Shown: piece after piece, positions 45,084-45,127 of the stretch
How the letters are laid out: every line of letters begins with the position of its first letter
Position numbering within the stretch: the stretch's first letter is position 1
Source: Saprospiraceae bacterium
Lineage (GTDB): Bacteria; Bacteroidota; Bacteroidia; Chitinophagales; Saprospiraceae
DNA: 45,127 nt
Assembly (NCBI GenBank): GCA_016710625.1
Contig: JADJVK010000035.1
Location: forward strand, 1-45,127
Reading direction: 5' to 3'
Made by a program: the position numbers and the translations under genes
Notes under the pieces: generated by a model
The model's input: only the letters and a program-made list of their open reading frames with translations
What the model was told of the DNA's origin: nothing
The model's database searches: none

Positions 45084-45127
45084 CAAAAAAAATGCTGATT
45101 TCATTCACTTTTTTTTGAAATCAGCAT
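45084..45127 (-). terminator. Terminator of a gene beyond the right edge
   Basis: Arms ATGCTGATTTC (45092-45102) and GAAATCAGCAT (45117-45127) form a perfect 11 bp stem. Read on the minus strand it is followed by a run of eight T, so it should end a minus-strand gene located past the window end. The repeat runs up to the last base. Confidence 0.75.

Noticed and set aside
1..45127. tRNA, rRNA, CRISPR array, insertion sequence or phage genes
   Set aside because: No tRNA cloverleaf, repeat-spacer pattern or transposase was recognised when reading both strands; a covariance search could still find a small RNA.

Overview
The window is a 45 kb piece of an AT-rich genome from the phylum Bacteroidota. 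Evidence: promoter-like TAnnTTTG elements, often with an upstream TTG, precede many genes. Strong Shine-Dalgarno sequences are generally not obvious. The gene content is also typical: DUF4369/TlpA thioredoxins, DUF1573, DUF3810, DUF4296 and DUF2167 proteins, a fused E1 alpha/beta 2-oxoacid dehydrogenase, a bifunctional nuclease with a UVR tail, MaeB with a phosphotransacetylase-like tail, and a two-domain patatin/outer-membrane barrel. I cannot place it below phylum from sequence reading alone; a class such as Chitinophagia or Saprospiria is a guess. No tRNA, rRNA, CRISPR array or insertion sequence was recognised.

Layout. 1-1617 (minus) is an accessory stretch with two broken genes: a PIF1-like helicase with an N-terminal membrane helix, cut by the window edge, and an unassigned ~265-residue protein carrying many frameshifts. 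1618-2118 holds no convincing gene. 2119-4640: DNA-3-methyladenine glycosylase I, cytidine deaminase and a saccharopine dehydrogenase-like enzyme. 4645-7794: an overlapping glycan module (glycosyltransferase family 4, Wzx-like flippase, methyltransferase). 7902-10791: electron transfer flavoprotein beta and alpha, bifunctional nuclease, thioesterase. 11080-14049: malic enzyme and uridine kinase, convergent on a shared terminator. 14149-16203 (minus): a frameshifted sugar MFS transporter and a DUF1573 protein. 16478-21019: frameshifted fused E1 dehydrogenase, dolichol-phosphate-mannose-synthase-like glycosyltransferase, aspartate kinase. 21130-21250 has a promoter-terminator pair that may encode a small RNA. 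21317-26572: dicarboxylate/amino acid symporter, TlpA-like protein, DUF4340-like protein, DUF6438 lipoprotein, nucleoside transporter. 26634-30426 (minus): two tandem TlpA-like proteins and a lipoprotein. 30655-33177: pyrR, pyrB and a ureohydrolase in one operon. 33174-35305 (minus): rlmH and a SWIM protein. 35383-42401: sixA-like phosphatase, frameshifted patatin/barrel protein, a three-gene envelope cluster, a DUF3810 peptidase-like protein and an RlmI-like methyltransferase. 42673-45003: an exonuclease, a short-chain dehydrogenase and a frameshifted DUF2167 protein.

How the genes work together. Most of the window is housekeeping metabolism: pyrimidine synthesis and salvage (pyrR, pyrB, cdd, udk, a CNT transporter), carbon metabolism (MaeB, E1, ETF), amino acid metabolism (aspartate kinase, ureohydrolase, saccharopine dehydrogenase-like) and envelope proteins. 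I did not find a convincing new multi-gene system. The best leads are the broken helicase/unknown pair at the left end, the small-RNA candidate near 21.2 kb and the lipoprotein cluster at 38.5-40.2 kb.

Data quality matters here. Five otherwise ordinary genes outside the left end are each broken by a single-base-equivalent shift (MFS, E1, lipoprotein at 29.6 kb, patatin, DUF2167), several at short homopolymers, and the first 1.6 kb has about eight more. Either the assembly contains indel errors or these genes are decaying. The reconstructed reading frames are given in each entry.
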